Below are positions 31,140 to 43,848 of a stretch of DNA of 64,000 bases, in pieces. The stretch is from Ceratodon purpureus. Its lineage: Eukaryota > Streptophyta > Bryopsida > Pseudoditrichales > Ditrichaceae. Positions within the stretch are counted from its first letter, which is position 1. Each line of letters begins with the position of its first letter. The DNA is taken from positions 54,053,477-54,117,476 of the forward strand of contig CM026426.1 of the NCBI GenBank assembly GCA_014871385.1. Reading direction: 5' to 3'. The notes under the pieces are model-generated. The model was not told where the DNA came from and searched no databases. It saw nothing but the letters and a program-made list of their open reading frames with translations. A program made the position numbers and the translations under genes.

Positions 31140-33329
31140 CTATCGGACAAGTAGAAGAGGTGGGATCTACATCTTGTACGGCGTGGACAGTTTAGTATTA
31201 AGCTGATGGAATGGACCATGAGAGCGGATGGAGCCGACCATGATTTTGAACGAGGAAGGCAAAGGGGAGGGAGGGGAGGGAGAGGCGATACACTTGATGG
31301 ACTGCACAATGTTCAACAGGGTTTGTAATGTGGACAACTGGGGTTCAAAGCGGGCATTGTGTCGGGTGGGCCCGACACTTGTCTAGACATGTCGGAATTT
31401 AGGCCGGGGTGCATGAATGGCTTGCTCGGGTAGTGTAGACAGAGCAAACAATTCGTTACGTTACACGGCCGTTGTATCCAACTAGGTGGAGACTAGAGTA
31501 GGATGAACGGAGGAAGTCGGAGCAGGACAACGGGTTGAACGGAACAGCTTTGGATTGGCCATGGCAAGCGTGATTGGGACTGTGTGCATAATGAGTGAAT
31601 CGGATATGAATAGCCTTAGACAAGGCATGCATCGGATCGAACACCGAGGCACAGAGAGTCATCCAATTCAAGGTGGAGAAATGGTTTGGTTGGTCAATGA
31701 TTTGAGGTTTTGCTATGTTACAATTGTGGGAACAAGCCAGACTACTTGTGTGTGGGGCGCGGAATGGGTTGGATAGCGCGGACAATTTGTTGGACCTAGG
31801 TACAGATAGATCTAAGGGGGTGGTGAAGTAGAGGACAAGTGGATAAAATTTCGAACGGACAAGAAGTCCGACGAAGGGTCGGATGGAAGTGACGATGGGT
31901 CTTACGAGGGGCACCCATATGCAACTACGAGGATCGAGGTAAATTGAATACAAGTAGCCATTACACAAAGCGTGAGCAAGGTCAGACATGGAGGCAGCTA
32001 GAAACATCAAACTCATAGTCAAGAAATTGCCTGGATTGGACCCGATATCTGAAGAGTGGGACATGGGATCCAAGTGTAGGAAAGCGGGGGCGGACTGTGT
32101 CAGTGGTAAAGATTGTAATGGTCAGATTCCATAAATTAATTGCAACACGATTGTGTCTTAGAGTGGACTAGAAATATATAGGCTGACTGTAATTTTATTA
32201 ATGCAAATTGTGATGAAGCTGATGTAAAATTCCGAGGTCTTCTTGGTTAACATTATATAGAATCCTCTTTTTAATCTTACTCTGAGTCATCCGAATTCAC
32301 AATGTTGGATGATCCCCGTGTTGCCAATCAAAGGCCAGGTGGCGTCGGGTTCTTAGACCAATGTATCGGCGAATTTGGGTTTCTAGAGCTAGGTGCCAAT
32401 TGGCTTGGGTTTCTCGCAAAGGAAGCTAGCTCTGATGTGTTTGTGGAGAAGTGAGCTGGCAATGTCATGCTTCAGAGGAGAGACTCTTTGATCAATTTAC
32501 TTCTCAATGTCGATGCACCACCTCTTGAAAACCATGCACATCCAAGTTACTTTACCTTAGGTCTGGGTCCCTTCCCTTTGATATATTTTCTTGTTTCCGG
32601 ATATATTCGGTATAAAAGTTCCTCCAAAGCTTGTACATAGAGTTGTTTTCTATGGTAATTATATTCTTAATATAACTTGCGTTCACCATCCTCCTCAGTG
32701 TTTTCCGGCACGTTTCGCAATCCTGCCAATGTTATTGCAGGCTCTCTTGAAGCATTCACTAGATTGGAATTGGCTCATTGAATCATTTTTTGGTTTTAGT
32801 TGTTGTAGTACCAACCACAAGTTTGATGGAAGAACAACTTTGGTCCAAAATCAAAGGGCTCGTTCAGCCACATCAAATTGAATTGGCAACTTAGAAAATA
32901 ATTGTCCCCCTTTGTAGCAAGTCCTCGTTTCTGTTTACCAAATATAGCTAGAGCTTTGACTTGATATAATGCCATGTCCACTAGAGAGGTTTACCAAGAT
33001 TCTCCTTCTGTGTATAGTTCCCATAAAGTCTCGTGAATCGTCCACCTAGTTGATGGCCATGTAACTCCTTAAATTGAAAGCCAATTAGAGGCAAGGATCA
33101 AAAGGGACTCGGCAAACTGGACACTGACGTTGTTTTATAATTGACAAAATTATATAGTGTAGATGATAGCCATGTCGACACGATAGCATCCCACTAGATA
33201 GCATCCCTCTAGACCATATTCATTCATACAAATGCAACATTTAGTTTTGTCGCTTACCATTTCATGCGAAGTCGTTCATACCTTTTGACCTACCATACTC
33301 AGCAAGTTTTGGTGTAGTTGCTCCACATT
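31140..33329. other. Gene-free stretch
   Basis: No gene supported. At 31.70-31.74 kb the plus strand encodes CYNCGNKPDYLC, reminiscent of a retroelement zinc knuckle, but only about 20 residues are open around it. A minus-strand frame of 205 residues (31456-32073) has no recognisable content and is treated as chance. Confidence 0.4.
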
Positions 33330-33614
33330 CTAATTGCAATCTGCACCTGACACTAGATTCCAATTTATGCTACATGTCACCCTTTCAAATACAGACTCCA
33401 AGTCCATTGCACACATTGCGGTCACGTACATATCGTTTGTGGTCTGGTTTGCATCCATCAAGTCTTCCTTGAGATTCTTACATGTGCCTTCCAATGTCGT
33501 GACCTTGTTATTGTTGGTCCCACTGTTATCTGACCAAGGAATTTGGAAGTATAGAAGACTGGAAGGAGCAGTGAAGGCGTGGAAGGTGACCAACTCCAGT
33601 TCGAGCGGTGGCAC
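33330..33614 (-). CDS. Hypothetical partial protein next to G3 insertion
   Basis: Minus-strand frame of about 95 residues, reading VPPLELELVTFHAFTAPSS and NNNKVTTLEGTCKNLKEDLM. It starts exactly at the G3 LTR boundary, so G3 may have inserted into it. Not recognised. It could equally be a chance frame. Confidence 0.25.
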   Translation of the reverse strand: MPPLELELVTFHAFTAPSSLLYFQIPWSDNSGTNNNKVTTLEGTCKNLKEDLMDANQTTNDMYVTAMCAMDLESVFERVTCSINWNLVSGADCN

Positions 33615-34205
33615 TGTTAGTAACAACAAGGACTCCTAGGCAATATCGACTAGTATTAAAGCTAGAGTACTTTACAGAGTAGAGACTCCGCAGTTTGTAT
33701 GAGTCGTGGTTCGGTCTTAGAGAGTAGACTCTAGTTTTGTATACCCTTAGCCTCGGTCTTGGGATCCATGGCGCACCGTGACCACTTTGGAGACACTCCT
33801 TCTAAATACTAAGTAAATAGACTTCCTTGTAAGACTTTGGTGTTTCTTTGTATACGTACATGCTGCTTGCCCACTTCATGCGTCTATGTTGTGCCCTTAA
33901 CTGTCTGTGTACCTTCTGACTGTTGGACTTAGGAATACATCCTGCTTTACTTATTCGAGCTTCACTATTCCCTGACCTCCCTAGAACGAACCCTTTGGAC
34001 AGGCTCACGCTACTCCAGGGCTCACATTGGATTCTGGATATCATCACTGTTTCTCTTCATGCCCTTCCATAGCTACTCAGCCAGTTAGTCCCTCTTGACT
34101 TGTCTCAACTTCCCCAAGGTAACCCAGTTTTATTGAATAACCGTACGTTCTTGGCCTACGCTGTTTTCTCACCCTCACTCGTCCATCCTAGATCCCAGTG
34201 TAACA
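33615..34205 (+). repeat. G3 5' LTR (about 591 bp)
   Basis: Starts TGTTAGTAAC and ends CAGTGTAACA, three bases before the primer site. The TG...CA ends and position support it. Confidence 0.7.
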
Positions 34206-34207
34206 TC

Positions 34208-34228
34208 TTGGCGACCATGCTGGAGATG
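34208..34228 (+). other. G3 primer binding site
   Basis: TTGGCGACCATGCTGGAGAT follows the LTR by two or three bases; same start as in G2 and G5. Confidence 0.65.
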
Positions 34229-34278
34229 GCGTGTTGAGTGCTTGAAAACCGTGCTTGGAAAATTCCTAGGATAAAATC

Positions 34279-35560
34279 ATGCAGCTACGGAAAGTTGCCA
34301 CACATAGAAACAATGATGCAGAAGAAACTGCACAACAAGACGACCCTAATGCCACTAAAGATTTCCTGCAATGGATGAAGCAACAAATGACTGATTTGGT
34401 TGCCAAGAACAATGCCACAAATGCCAAGTTGGAAATGCTCAGCCTCCAATACCAAAATCTCCAAGACAGTCGAACTCAAGGGGTAAATAACTTGCCCCCT
34501 CAAGTATCTGAGAATCCCTTGGATGGTAGCAGATTGCCTACCCTTCCCAAAGAAAATCGCACCGCCGCCACATCCCTCAGCGATGGTGACTTAAAGAGGC
34601 ATGCCAAGCTTCCAGAAATCCCTTACCCTGTATTTGATGAGTCAGGGTACCCCGATTGACACATCCACCATTTTAAAGTTATTGCTTGAACAAACGGTGT
34701 GTCCAATATTGCAGATTTATAAAATATATTTGGCACAACACTCCAAGGAAACCATATTAATTGGTACATTGATTTTGAGACAGACCATGCCCACGCAACC
34801 TGGGACGACATGGAGCAAAGTTTTCTGCCGAAGTTCCGAAACTCAAAACAAGTTCAGAAATCTTAAGGGCCCTAGGAACCATAACACAGGACCGCCATGA
34901 ACCGGTAGATAAATTCTACGACAGGTTTAAACAATTGGCAGACAAATTGAACCAACAGCCAGAGGAAGACTATTTGTGTGAATTGTTCAAAAAGGGATTA
35001 TTGCCTTGGATACAGCAAGGAATTGTTATTCAAGGAGTCAAAACGCTCAGCGACATTCTCACAGCTGCTAATGACATTAGCAGAGAGCTTGAGGTTTTAA
35101 ACAAAAACCAAGCACCCTTATTGCCACTCCTAGTCTACCGAACGGAGCCTAAACCAGCGGCTCAGCCATGCAATACTTGTGGCAAAATACATCCCGGTCG
35201 TTGGTTCACCCCTGGGAATTCTCATGCGGATGAAAACCGTCGCGCTAGAGCCATTGCAGCCGTTATGTACCCAGACAAGATCAACGTGGATGCATTCCAA
35301 CCAGTTCGTGGTGACACTTGTTGGGAATGTGGCTCACTCGAACATCACCGGAGTCAATGTCCACTAGTTAGGCAGCGCTGGGCCCAATATCGCCCCCCCT
35401 CGAATAACCAAGGAACCGCACCCGCCCTTGGCCCAAGGAATAATAACCTACCCCGAAGGGGGGGTGTGACACTCACGGAGGTCCACGGTACTAAAACAAA
35501 TGTATCCACAATTAGTACTGTAGTGGTCAGCACCCGCTCCAAGGCCACCTTCGTAGACCA
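34279..35560 (+). mobile_element. G3 gag region
   Basis: Begins with a DDPNATKDFLQWMKQQMTDL helix shared with G5, then a capsid-like segment (YDRFKQLADKLNQ-type) and knuckle positions (CNTCGKIHPG; CWECGSLEHHRSQC), then RRGGVTLTEV. It corresponds to the nucleocapsid/capsid precursor of the family. Confidence 0.8.
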
Positions 35561-35639
35561 TGTGATGGAACAGCAAAAACCATTCCCTGAAGGCCACTGG
35601 GATTGTTTACATGAGATTAGAACAGATTTACAAAGGGAT

Positions 35640-36260
35640 TTGGAACAGTCAACCAAGGACCCCGGTATGCAAGCAGTATTAGATGCCACCAATGTTACAA
35701 TAATATTATCCAAATTGAACCAAATAAGCCCTCAACTCCGAAAATATTTGCAACGGGCTACTTTATCCAGTACGATAGTTGACCCGATAGTAGTCGAAGT
35801 CAATGCTACGACGCTTGACCCTGATGCAGCAGTAATACACCTTCAGTTAGACAATCATGAACTAACTAATGCTTTGGTAGACGGGGGATCCGGAGTAAAC
35901 GTAATGAGCAACTAGGATTACCACCTCCTAAAAGGGCTCAATTTATCCTAAGAATGGCAAACAATGCTCCAGTTACCCCCTTAGGGATACTATCCTCAAT
36001 CGCCATTACTACTCAACGGGTCTCAACACCAGCCACGTTTGTCACTATAGATATGCCGGATAGCAGCAACTTCCCAGTCATCCTTGGAAGACCATGGCTC
36101 CGAGACATGAATGCTATCCATGATTGGTCCAGAAACCAAATCCATATACATAGGCAAGGAAAAACCGTGGTCATCCCAGTAGATGGATGTATAACGAGAG
36201 CCAAGGCTGATCAGATACGTCACAAAGCAGGGACGAGCTGGGTACAAGGACTATCCTAGG
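35640..36260 (+). mobile_element. G3 protease region
   Basis: Retropepsin signature VDGGSGVNVMSN with the downstream FPVILGRPWLRDMNAIHDWSR block, as in G2 and G5. Confidence 0.8.
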
Positions 36261-36289
36261 ATCAAGAAGCCCTAGTATTCTACGCTAAT

Positions 36290-37950
36290 CCAGACTTGGT
36301 CTCCCTGGCAGAAATTCACTTGGCTAGCTTAGTCACGGAGCAGGAAAAATTGGACATACCAGCTCATTTTTCCCAGGAAACTCAGGAAACTGTCACCATT
36401 GATGCAACACCTACCAAGGAAGCCTTACAAGCCAAGGTGGTTACAGGATGGACCCATGGAGCTAAGGATAAAGTTGAGCTGGTAAATTTAGGGACTGAGG
36501 AAAATCCCAAGTTTCTCAAAATTAATGCAGATGCCCCAAGCGAGATCAAATAGGACACTATCAGGTTATTCCATGAATACCATGATACATTTGCCTGGGG
36601 GCACGAGGACCTTAAAGGTATCTCACGTACCTTGGCTGAACATACTATCAATTTAATCCCAGACGCCATACCAGTACAGCAACGCCGGTACAGGATGAAC
36701 CCAAACTATGCAGTTCGGCTCAAAGCAGAATTGGATAAGCTTTTCAAAGCAAATTTCATCTCCCCAGTAGACTTGGCTCCCTGGTTGTCTCCCATTGTTA
36801 TCATACCCAAGAAAAATGGGACACTCCTTATTTGTGTCGACTTCCAAAAATTCAATGCAGCAACCAAGAAAGATCACTACACCTTACCCTATATGGAAGA
36901 AATTATAAATGAGGTGGCCGGCCATGAAATGTACTCTTTTCTAGATTGTTTCTCAGGATACAACCAAGTAGCCATGGCAGAACATGACAAAAATAAAACC
37001 ACGTTCTCCACGGAGTAGGACCCTATTAATTTGAGCGAATGCCCTCTGGCGCTAAAAACGCCCGTATGACATTCCAGCGTGTCATGGAGCTCATCTTCCG
37101 ACCCTATTTAAAACAATTTTTCAGAATCTATCCAAATGATGGGACAGTCTATGGCCAGATGAAAGACCATGTTACGCATTTAAGACAAATATACCACGCC
37201 TGCCGAACCAATGGAGTAAGCCTCAATGTCGATAAATGTATGTTCTTGTTCTTCGCTGGAGTGATCCTGGGTTACATTGTCTGCAAATATGGGAACTTCC
37301 CGACCGTGCAAAAGTCAAGGATATCTTGGACATGACTCCCCCCACTGATCAAAAGGGAGTACAAAGGCTCCTTGGTTTATCCCATTTTAATAGAAATTAG
37401 CTCACATCACGGCCTCCATCACAGCCTTGAATCACGCCAAGTATGCATATCCTAGGACTGGACCCCAGCTGCCCAAGAAGCCTTGGACAAAATCAAGTTG
37501 GCATACTCCAATGCATCCATCTTAATCGCACTTGACTGGTCCAAGAATTTCAATGTACACACGGATGCTTCCAACATCGCAGTAGGAGTTAGTTAGCACA
37601 ATACATCAATGGAAACAATGATCAGCTAGTAGTGTATGCTAGTAGATTGTTGAATCAAGCAGAACAAAATTACTCTACTACAGAAAGGGAAGCCTTGGCT
37701 ATGATCTATGCTGTAAAGAAGTTCAGGCATTACCTTTTAGGCAACAAATTTTGCTTTATGGTGGATCACCATAGCTTGTCATATTTAGTGAACCAGCCCT
37801 TGGTCACTGGGCGAGTGGCCAGATGGATCATGATTCTCTTGGAATATGATTTCAAGGTAGTCTATGTACCAGGGAAGAGACAAATCATTGCTGACTACCT
37901 ATCCAGGGACTCCAAGGCAACCGAAGAAGGCATTAACGATTCCTTCAACG
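36290..37950 (+). mobile_element. G3 reverse transcriptase and RNase H regions
   Basis: RT wording includes APWLSPIVIIPKKNGTL, MYSFLDCFSGYNQVAMAE and TFQRVMELIFRPYLKQFF; RNase H includes LLNQAEQNYSTTEREALAMI and HHSLSYLVNQPLVTGRVARW. Order and spacing are those of Ty3/gypsy polymerases. Confidence 0.85.
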
Positions 37951-38089
37951 AACCTTACCTCCAAGCAGCTAGCCTAGCCTCAGACTTCCCCGAAGATTGG
38001 CGATCCGTTATCCTTATTTATCTTAGCACCGGCACAGTTCCTGCAAGGTACACATGGACCAAACAAATTAGTTTGTTTAGAACCACGCT

Positions 38090-39565
38090 GCCTTATACCA
38101 TCATCCAAGGACAACTGTACCAAAAAGGACCAAATCAGGAAATTCGTCTATGTGTCCCTACATCCCAGCAGCAAGAAATCATCCACCACCTACACCATGG
38201 TCCTGCAGGGGGTCATCAAGGGACCAAGACAACCATAAAGATCATCATACTAGCCAAGTACTAGTGGTTTACACTACATAGAGATGTTCATACATATGTA
38301 AAAAATTGCCATCTTTGCCAAGTATCAACTACCAATTTCTAACACCAACGCAAGGTTCCTCTGAAACCAATCTCTCCCCTGGGCCCATTTCAACATTGGA
38401 GTTTGGATTTTGTGGGACCTTTCCGCTCGGCTACCAAGCAAATATACAAGTACATCTTAGCAGCCACGAACTATACCACAAAATGGGTCGAGGCCAAACC
38501 TTTGAGAAATAATACTGCCATCGTTACAGCTACTTTTATTTATGAGAATATCATTACCAGATTTGGATGCCCATTGGAAATCGTCTCGAACGAAGGTACC
38601 CATTTTGTCAATGCCGTAATTGAGGACCTTCTCAATAATCACATCATTAAACACAGGACGAGTACAATGTATTAAATCCCCAAGGAAATGTCCAAGCCGA
38701 GTCTACTAACAAAACCATCATTAACATGCTACGAAGATTTGTACACGCTAACCAGGCAAACTGGGATGATTGCCTACCAACAGCCCTTTGAGCCTATAGA
38801 GTAGCTACCAAAACATCCACACAGGTTAGTCCCTTTGAAATGGTTTATAGTACCTAACCCCTGTTACCCACGGAATATATTGCACCCACATTTACCTCTC
38901 TACAACCGCGAGACTACACCCCTTACAAAGTTCTAGCCGCACGCATCCAAGATATACATCACTTGGAAGAAATCTGAGCAAAAGCAATCCAAAACATTAC
39001 TGCTAAACAAGCTCTCAATGCTAAGTATTTCCAAGCAACACAACCACGGAGAGTATTCCAAAAAGGTGACCAAGTACTTTGGTGCCCAAGGGATCCTAAG
39101 CTAAGAAAATCCAAGTTCAAATCCATTTGGCATGGACCCTATCAAATTCAATTGGTACTCCCAAATAATACTGTGTTATTAATTAATAACAAAAATTATG
39201 ACAACCACGCAACCTTGGTAAATGCAAACAAACTCAAGCATTATTTCACCTCAGACCCTACCCCAGTCTTTGTTATGCGCCTAGGCGATATTCACATATC
39301 CTTGACAGCCGAGGCCCAAGACGCCACGCCTAGCTTGGAAACCATGGACCCTGTCCCCAAACCCACCCTAGACCAAACTATACCTGAAATCCATGTTAGT
39401 TATATCCAAGTTCAGCTGAAGTCCTCTACAACTCAGCACGACAGGACACCTCAAGTGCCCAAACCATCCCGAATCATAAGGCCTAGGCCGCCACCATCTT
39501 CGCTAGCTCACCATGATTCCCAGCTCACCAAAATACCATCGGGCTGTCCCCATCTAGCCTTTTAA
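38090..39565 (+). mobile_element. G3 integrase region and C-terminal extension
   Basis: HHLHHGPAGGHQGTKTT and NCHLCQ mark the zinc-binding N-terminus, SLDFVGPFRSAT and RFGCPLEIVSNEGTHFVNAV the catalytic core, HIIKHRTST the region before the catalytic Glu. A tail with VFQKGDQVLW-like wording and a Pro-rich end follows. Confidence 0.8.
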
Positions 39566-39829
39566 GTCGCATCTCCACCCCCACAGCCCTTGGTCTCCTC
39601 TCCTTCTCCTTCACCAGCCTCCACATTTCTCTCCCACCATTGTCTTGGCAACTTGGTGCCTAGCTGCCCTCTGCCATTCCCTTCTGGACGCACACTCTTG
39701 CGTTGTTCCAGCTTTCCCGCCCCTCTTCCTCATCACTCCTTCGTTTCTCTTTCTCCTCAGCTCCTCGCTTCCTGGTTACCGATCCTGATCCATCTTTTCC
39801 TGCAGTACGTAGAGGAAACCACAATTAGA

Positions 39830-40564
39830 ATGTCGCCCAAAAAACCTCAGCCGCCCATCTTTGTTCCCCGCCAGATCCTCAAATGGAAACGCCGGCCCTA
39901 CCTCATATGGCAGATGAAGACGGGGCTTCATCGCTACTGGACGTTGTTGGAAGGTAAGGTCAACATTGCCCACTGTCAAGCATTTCTCGCATCCATAAGG
40001 GAGCACCGGGAGGACAAGCCGCACCCCTTGGGAGTCGTGGAGGGAATACTGGTCGAGTACTCCAGCCGATACTTACATAAGTTCTTCGGCTGGGATGGTA
40101 TTGAAGCCACCGAGTCTAGCTCGGAATGTACCTTCCCGAAGCCCGACCTCGCCTCCCATGTCAAGGACGAACAAGTGAAGGACAACGGCAGGTACGATGT
40201 TTTTGCCTTGGGTGAAGTGATGCAAGATCCTTGGTTTGCTAGAATGCGTGGCATCCTTAGCCAAGTCTTTTTCCAGAACAATTGTAATGGGATCACTCCC
40301 GAGCAGTTGTGTCTCTTGCTAATGGCGGATAAGGGGAGAAGGTCAACTGGGGACTCTTGGTTGATGAACATTTTTGCATTCACCTATGTGGGCACCGCCG
40401 CAGCTTGGAGTACTCCAGCTCGATTGGTCCATTTAAAACTGCCTACATCGCACATTACGTGGCCTTCACGCAATGCAACAATCAGCCTCCAGTTATGGGA
40501 ACGTTTCTTGATGTATAGAGGAAGCTCGCAGCAAGTAATTGTTGCCATTTTATCCAGTACCTAG
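39830..40564 (+). mobile_element. G3 accessory ORF downstream of integrase
   Basis: Reads from the Met at 39830: PPIFVPRQILKWKRRPYLIW, LLEGKVNIAHCQAF, EYSSRYLHKFFGWDG, NGRYDVFALGEV, PWFARMRGILSQVFFQNNC, NGITPEQL. About half the residues match the G5 ORF at 51514-52218 over nearly the whole length. It is not a gag, pol or envelope-type sequence that I can name. Its conservation between two copies suggests that the element once used it. Confidence 0.7.
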
Positions 40565-40605
40565 TTGTAAAAGGAGCTTTTTCCTTACTCCTTCAAAATT
40601 AAATA

Positions 40606-41376
40606 CTGTCCTAAAACTCTGTGAAATCCTGCGAAAAATTCTGTACTATCCCTGAAACGGCCCTGAAACTGCCCGAAATCCTAGTCCTAGATTTGAAACT
40701 GCCAACTTAGATCTACTCAAATTCTGGTGGTATTTTCCTAGATTTGATACATTTTCCTACTCTCTTTGGTCTGATCTACAATACCCACTCATTTAAACAC
40801 CAGATGTACTGGATCCACTAGGCGAATTCACTAACCTGGTCCCTCAAACACTCATAACTGCAATTTTAGACATGTACCCCTAAATGTAATCAATTCCTTT
40901 CCATTACTCACTGGATATCCGTACATGATTCCGCTCCCTACTACTAGCACTGTCATGACCCCCCAGGGTCCTGAAAACTGCTCTAACAGCATCTCCCTAC
41001 AGTCCTACAACATGTCGTACACACAAACTACCATCTGAGAGCTCTGAACTGAGAGGGAGAGAGAGAGGGTGAGCCTCGCAGCCCCTTTTCCCTCAACCCC
41101 ATCCCAAACCCTAGCCGCCACCCCCAAAACCCTAACTGCCAACAGTTTTCATCCGACCACCAGACTTCATCCAACCACTAGTTTTCATCCATCTGGCAAT
41201 TTTCATCCAAAACATGCAATTTTCATCCAAAACATGCAATTTTCATCCAAATAGAATTATTGCAGGGCAGGACAGTAACTTAATAGTTTACTGCCCCCCT
41301 CTAGTAACCACAATTTTACTGCTCCCCTAAAGATTTACTGCCCCTCTATTCTACTACCTTTAATCCCCAGTTAACA
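40606..41376 (-). repeat. G4 candidate 3' LTR (about 770 bp)
   Basis: On the minus strand a polypurine tract (AAAGGGGGATAA) is followed at 41376 by TGTTAACTGGGG. The other end would be ...AGTTTTAGGACA at 40606. The start is well supported by the purine tract; the inner end is a guess from TG...CA. A 21 bp tandem repeat (TTTTCATCCAAAACATGCAA) lies inside at 41193-41255. Confidence 0.5.
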
Positions 41377-41515
41377 TTATCCCCCTTTAGTCTGCATCTG
41401 CCTTCAAATACTCGGTTTTAAGTTTTATGGGGTTACCCAAAAAAAACTAAGGTATCAAAAAATCAAAATAGAAAGTCCTACTGGTCCTACGAGTAATCTG
41501 GCCTAGTCCTACTGT

Positions 41516-42600
41516 CTAGCCACTAACTGGTGCCGCCCCTCTTGCTACTGATGCTGGTCCCTCTGGTGCTGCCTCTGGTCCTGGTGGTGCTGGTACTAGT
41601 GGTACAGCAGGAGCGGTACTTGCTGGTCCATCACCTGACTGAGATCCAATACTAGAAGTGGTCCCCAGGCCACTGGTGGAAGCCTCTCCATCATCCACAG
41701 AGTGCCCCCGATCAGGCATACCCTAGTCCCCTTCATCCTGGTCATCCTCAGACGAGTACAGAAAAGATGGGTAAGTTTCAGCAAACCTCATCAAATACCT
41801 GGAGTACCTGGCCTGGTCCTCTGAGTAGGCCTGAATCTGGTCTAGTACGTGCTTCTTGGAAGTAGACAGCTGATGCCTGGTCAACCCCCTAGAAGCCTGA
41901 GTAGAACTGGCCTTAGCCAACTTCACCCTCTGCTTGAGCTGCTGGTTCTCCATGGCCAGCCGATCAAAGTCCCTGAACTTGGCACTGGTTTTGGCCTCCA
42001 ACTCCAATCTCCTGGCCGTGACAGCCTCTGCTTGGACCCCCTGGTCAACCCAAGTCTGCCTCTCCCTGTCCTTGTCTTGCTGGAGTACCATCAACTCGTG
42101 CTGAGCCTGTTGTAGCCGGTCAGTCAATTGCCGAATCTGCTCCTCCTCGGCCTAGCTGGTGGTCAACAACACTTGGTAAGTTGGTCCAGACTTGTCCTTG
42201 TGCCCCTCTAACATCTGCACCCGAGATGCTTGGGCCAATGCCACCTGCAGCTGGTGGATCAGCTGGTCCACCTCCTTGGTGACATCCTCCTGGTCCCCCA
42301 TCACAGCTAGTCCTGGTAGGATCCTAGTCTCTACCGAGTTTGTGGGAAAATCCACAGCTGGCTCATCTTGATTATCCATGGGATTCTGCAACTATACCTG
42401 GTCCTCTACATCCTCGCCATGGTGCTGCTCCTGAGACTGCTCCTGGGGCTGGTCCTGGTGCTGGCCATGTAAAACTGGCTGCTGCCTGGTGGATGTCGAT
42501 ACTAACACCAACTCTAGGCTATTGGAGATCAGTACAGGACTGCTCACCTGGCCCCGCATCCTCCTGCCCTGATGTCCTCTTCTAGATTCCTGTGGCATCC
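41516..42600 (-). mobile_element. G4 coiled-coil ORF region
   Basis: Contains VTKEVDQLIHQLQVALAQAS, TDRLQQAQHELMVLQQDKDR and MENQQLKQRVKLAKASST, a long coiled coil, followed by YSRYLMRFAETYPSFLYSSE and a Pro/Ala-rich end. It sits where G5 carries its coiled-coil ORF but does not align with it, so two lineages each have a 3' coiled-coil ORF. Confidence 0.6.
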
Positions 42601-42792
42601 TAGCCTAGTCTTTGGATCTTTGCTGCTCTTGTTTTACCACTTGCTGGTCTCATTTCTCTTGATCAGTTCCTTCATTATTCTCTTTTTTATTTTTTTCACC
42701 TCCTCCATCTATGGTCCACCTTGGCTGGTTCCTTTTTTTTTGGTCCAACCTATCCACTCTCTTTTCCTGGTCATTTGGACTAATGTCCTGCT

Positions 42793-42910
42793 AGTCCTTC
42801 TCGTCTTCAAGCTCTTGCTCCTGGTCTCCAAGCTCTTGCTCCTGGTCTCCAAGCTCTTTCTTCTCGTCTTCAAGCTCTTGCTCCTGGTCTCCAAGCTCTT
42901 GCTGTTCTCT
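42793..42910 (-). repeat. 24 bp coding repeat in G4
   Basis: About five units giving KSLETRS or QELGDQE in neighbouring frames (plus strand TCCAAGCTCTTGCTCCTGG). A second tandem repeat of about 51 bp, two units, lies at 43332-43415. Confidence 0.7.
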
Positions 42911-43848
42911 GCCTTGGCAACTGCTCGTGTTATAACCCAGGCTGCCTCCTCCTCTTGGCTCACAGCGCTCCTTCTGCTGTCCCATCTCCTGTTCCTATTT
43001 TAGAGGGCTGATTCCCACTACCCTGCACAATAATGCTAGCTGCTTCCTTTCTTTCTCTCCTGCGCCTTTTCTGATTACTTCATCTTTTTCTTTTTTCTTT
43101 TTTCTATTATTTTTTCCTCTATTTCGCCCTCATCTCCTCTTTCTAAACTCTGGCCCTCTTCCCACCTGTTCTCCTCCTCCTGATCTTTGTCATGTCCCTC
43201 TTCATTTTTGCTGTCCAGGTCCTCTCTGTTCCTCCTCCGCTCGTCTTGGTCTACTTCTTGATCCTTGAAAACATTATTGTCCTGGCCTTCGTCCTGGTCC
43301 TTGAGGCGTGCACTGTCTTGGTCTGCCTCCAGGTCCTCTCTTCTCTTGCTCTGCTGGTCTTGGTCTTCTACCTAGTCCTCTCTTCTCTTGCTCTGCTGGT
43401 CTTGGTCTTCTCTCTGGTCCTTAGTGCGTCTGCCGTCATGGCCCTGTGCTCTTGGTGGATGTCGGTGTCCGGTGCTGTTGCTGTCCTAGTCACCCAAACT
43501 GGTCCCTTCCTCGCTTGCCTGGTCACCCGAACTAGTCCTTTCCTGGCCTGCTTGCCCACTATCCCCCTTTTGCTGTTCGACCAGTCCCTTGGTCGAGTAC
43601 TCTTGTATGGTTGTCAGAAACTGGTCCAAATAGGCTCTTTCTGCTCCTGCCACCGGCTCTTGGTCTCCATATTTTTGGGGAAGTGCTACTGTATCAACGA
43701 CCTGTACATCCTGCTTGGTGGCCAGCCAACGTTCCTCCTCTTCATCTATGAATCCTTCAGTAAGGTTGTAGCAGACCAGTACCTCACGTAAATCTCGTCC
43801 TGACCCCTTCTTCTGGCTCACTGATACTGTCTTGACTGTTCCGTTGCC

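Larger units (their letters stand above)
33615..40605 (+). mobile_element. G3: Ty3/gypsy element, same family as G2 and G5
   Basis: Parts in order: 5' LTR (33615-34205), primer site, gag with two zinc knuckles, protease, reverse transcriptase, RNase H, integrase, a C-terminal integrase extension, and an accessory ORF. No 3' LTR is seen; G4 follows directly on the opposite strand, so G4 has probably inserted near the 3' end of G3. It is broken, with roughly ten or more interruptions. Non-chromovirus branch by its integrase wording (HIIKHRTST) and TTGGCG primer site. Older than G5 by degree of decay; no LTR pair is available for dating. Confidence 0.88.

Noticed and set aside
31700-31745. Zinc knuckle CYNCGNKPDYLC as evidence for another retroelement
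   Set aside because: Only about 20 residues are open and the usual His spacing is absent; no neighbouring gag or protease was found.
31456-32073. A 205-residue minus-strand frame
   Set aside because: No recognisable motif, no promoter and odd composition (His, Ser, Cys scattered); treated as chance.
39590-39829. N-terminal extension of the G3 accessory ORF
   Set aside because: Pro/Ser-rich, unlike anything before the G5 ORF; the Met at 39830 aligns with the G5 start.
42572-43791. Two plus-strand Leu-rich frames (143 and 199 residues) that look like membrane proteins
   Set aside because: They are antisense to the G4 coding region and owe their Leu/Val runs to the repeated CTGGTC and CTTGCTCC words.
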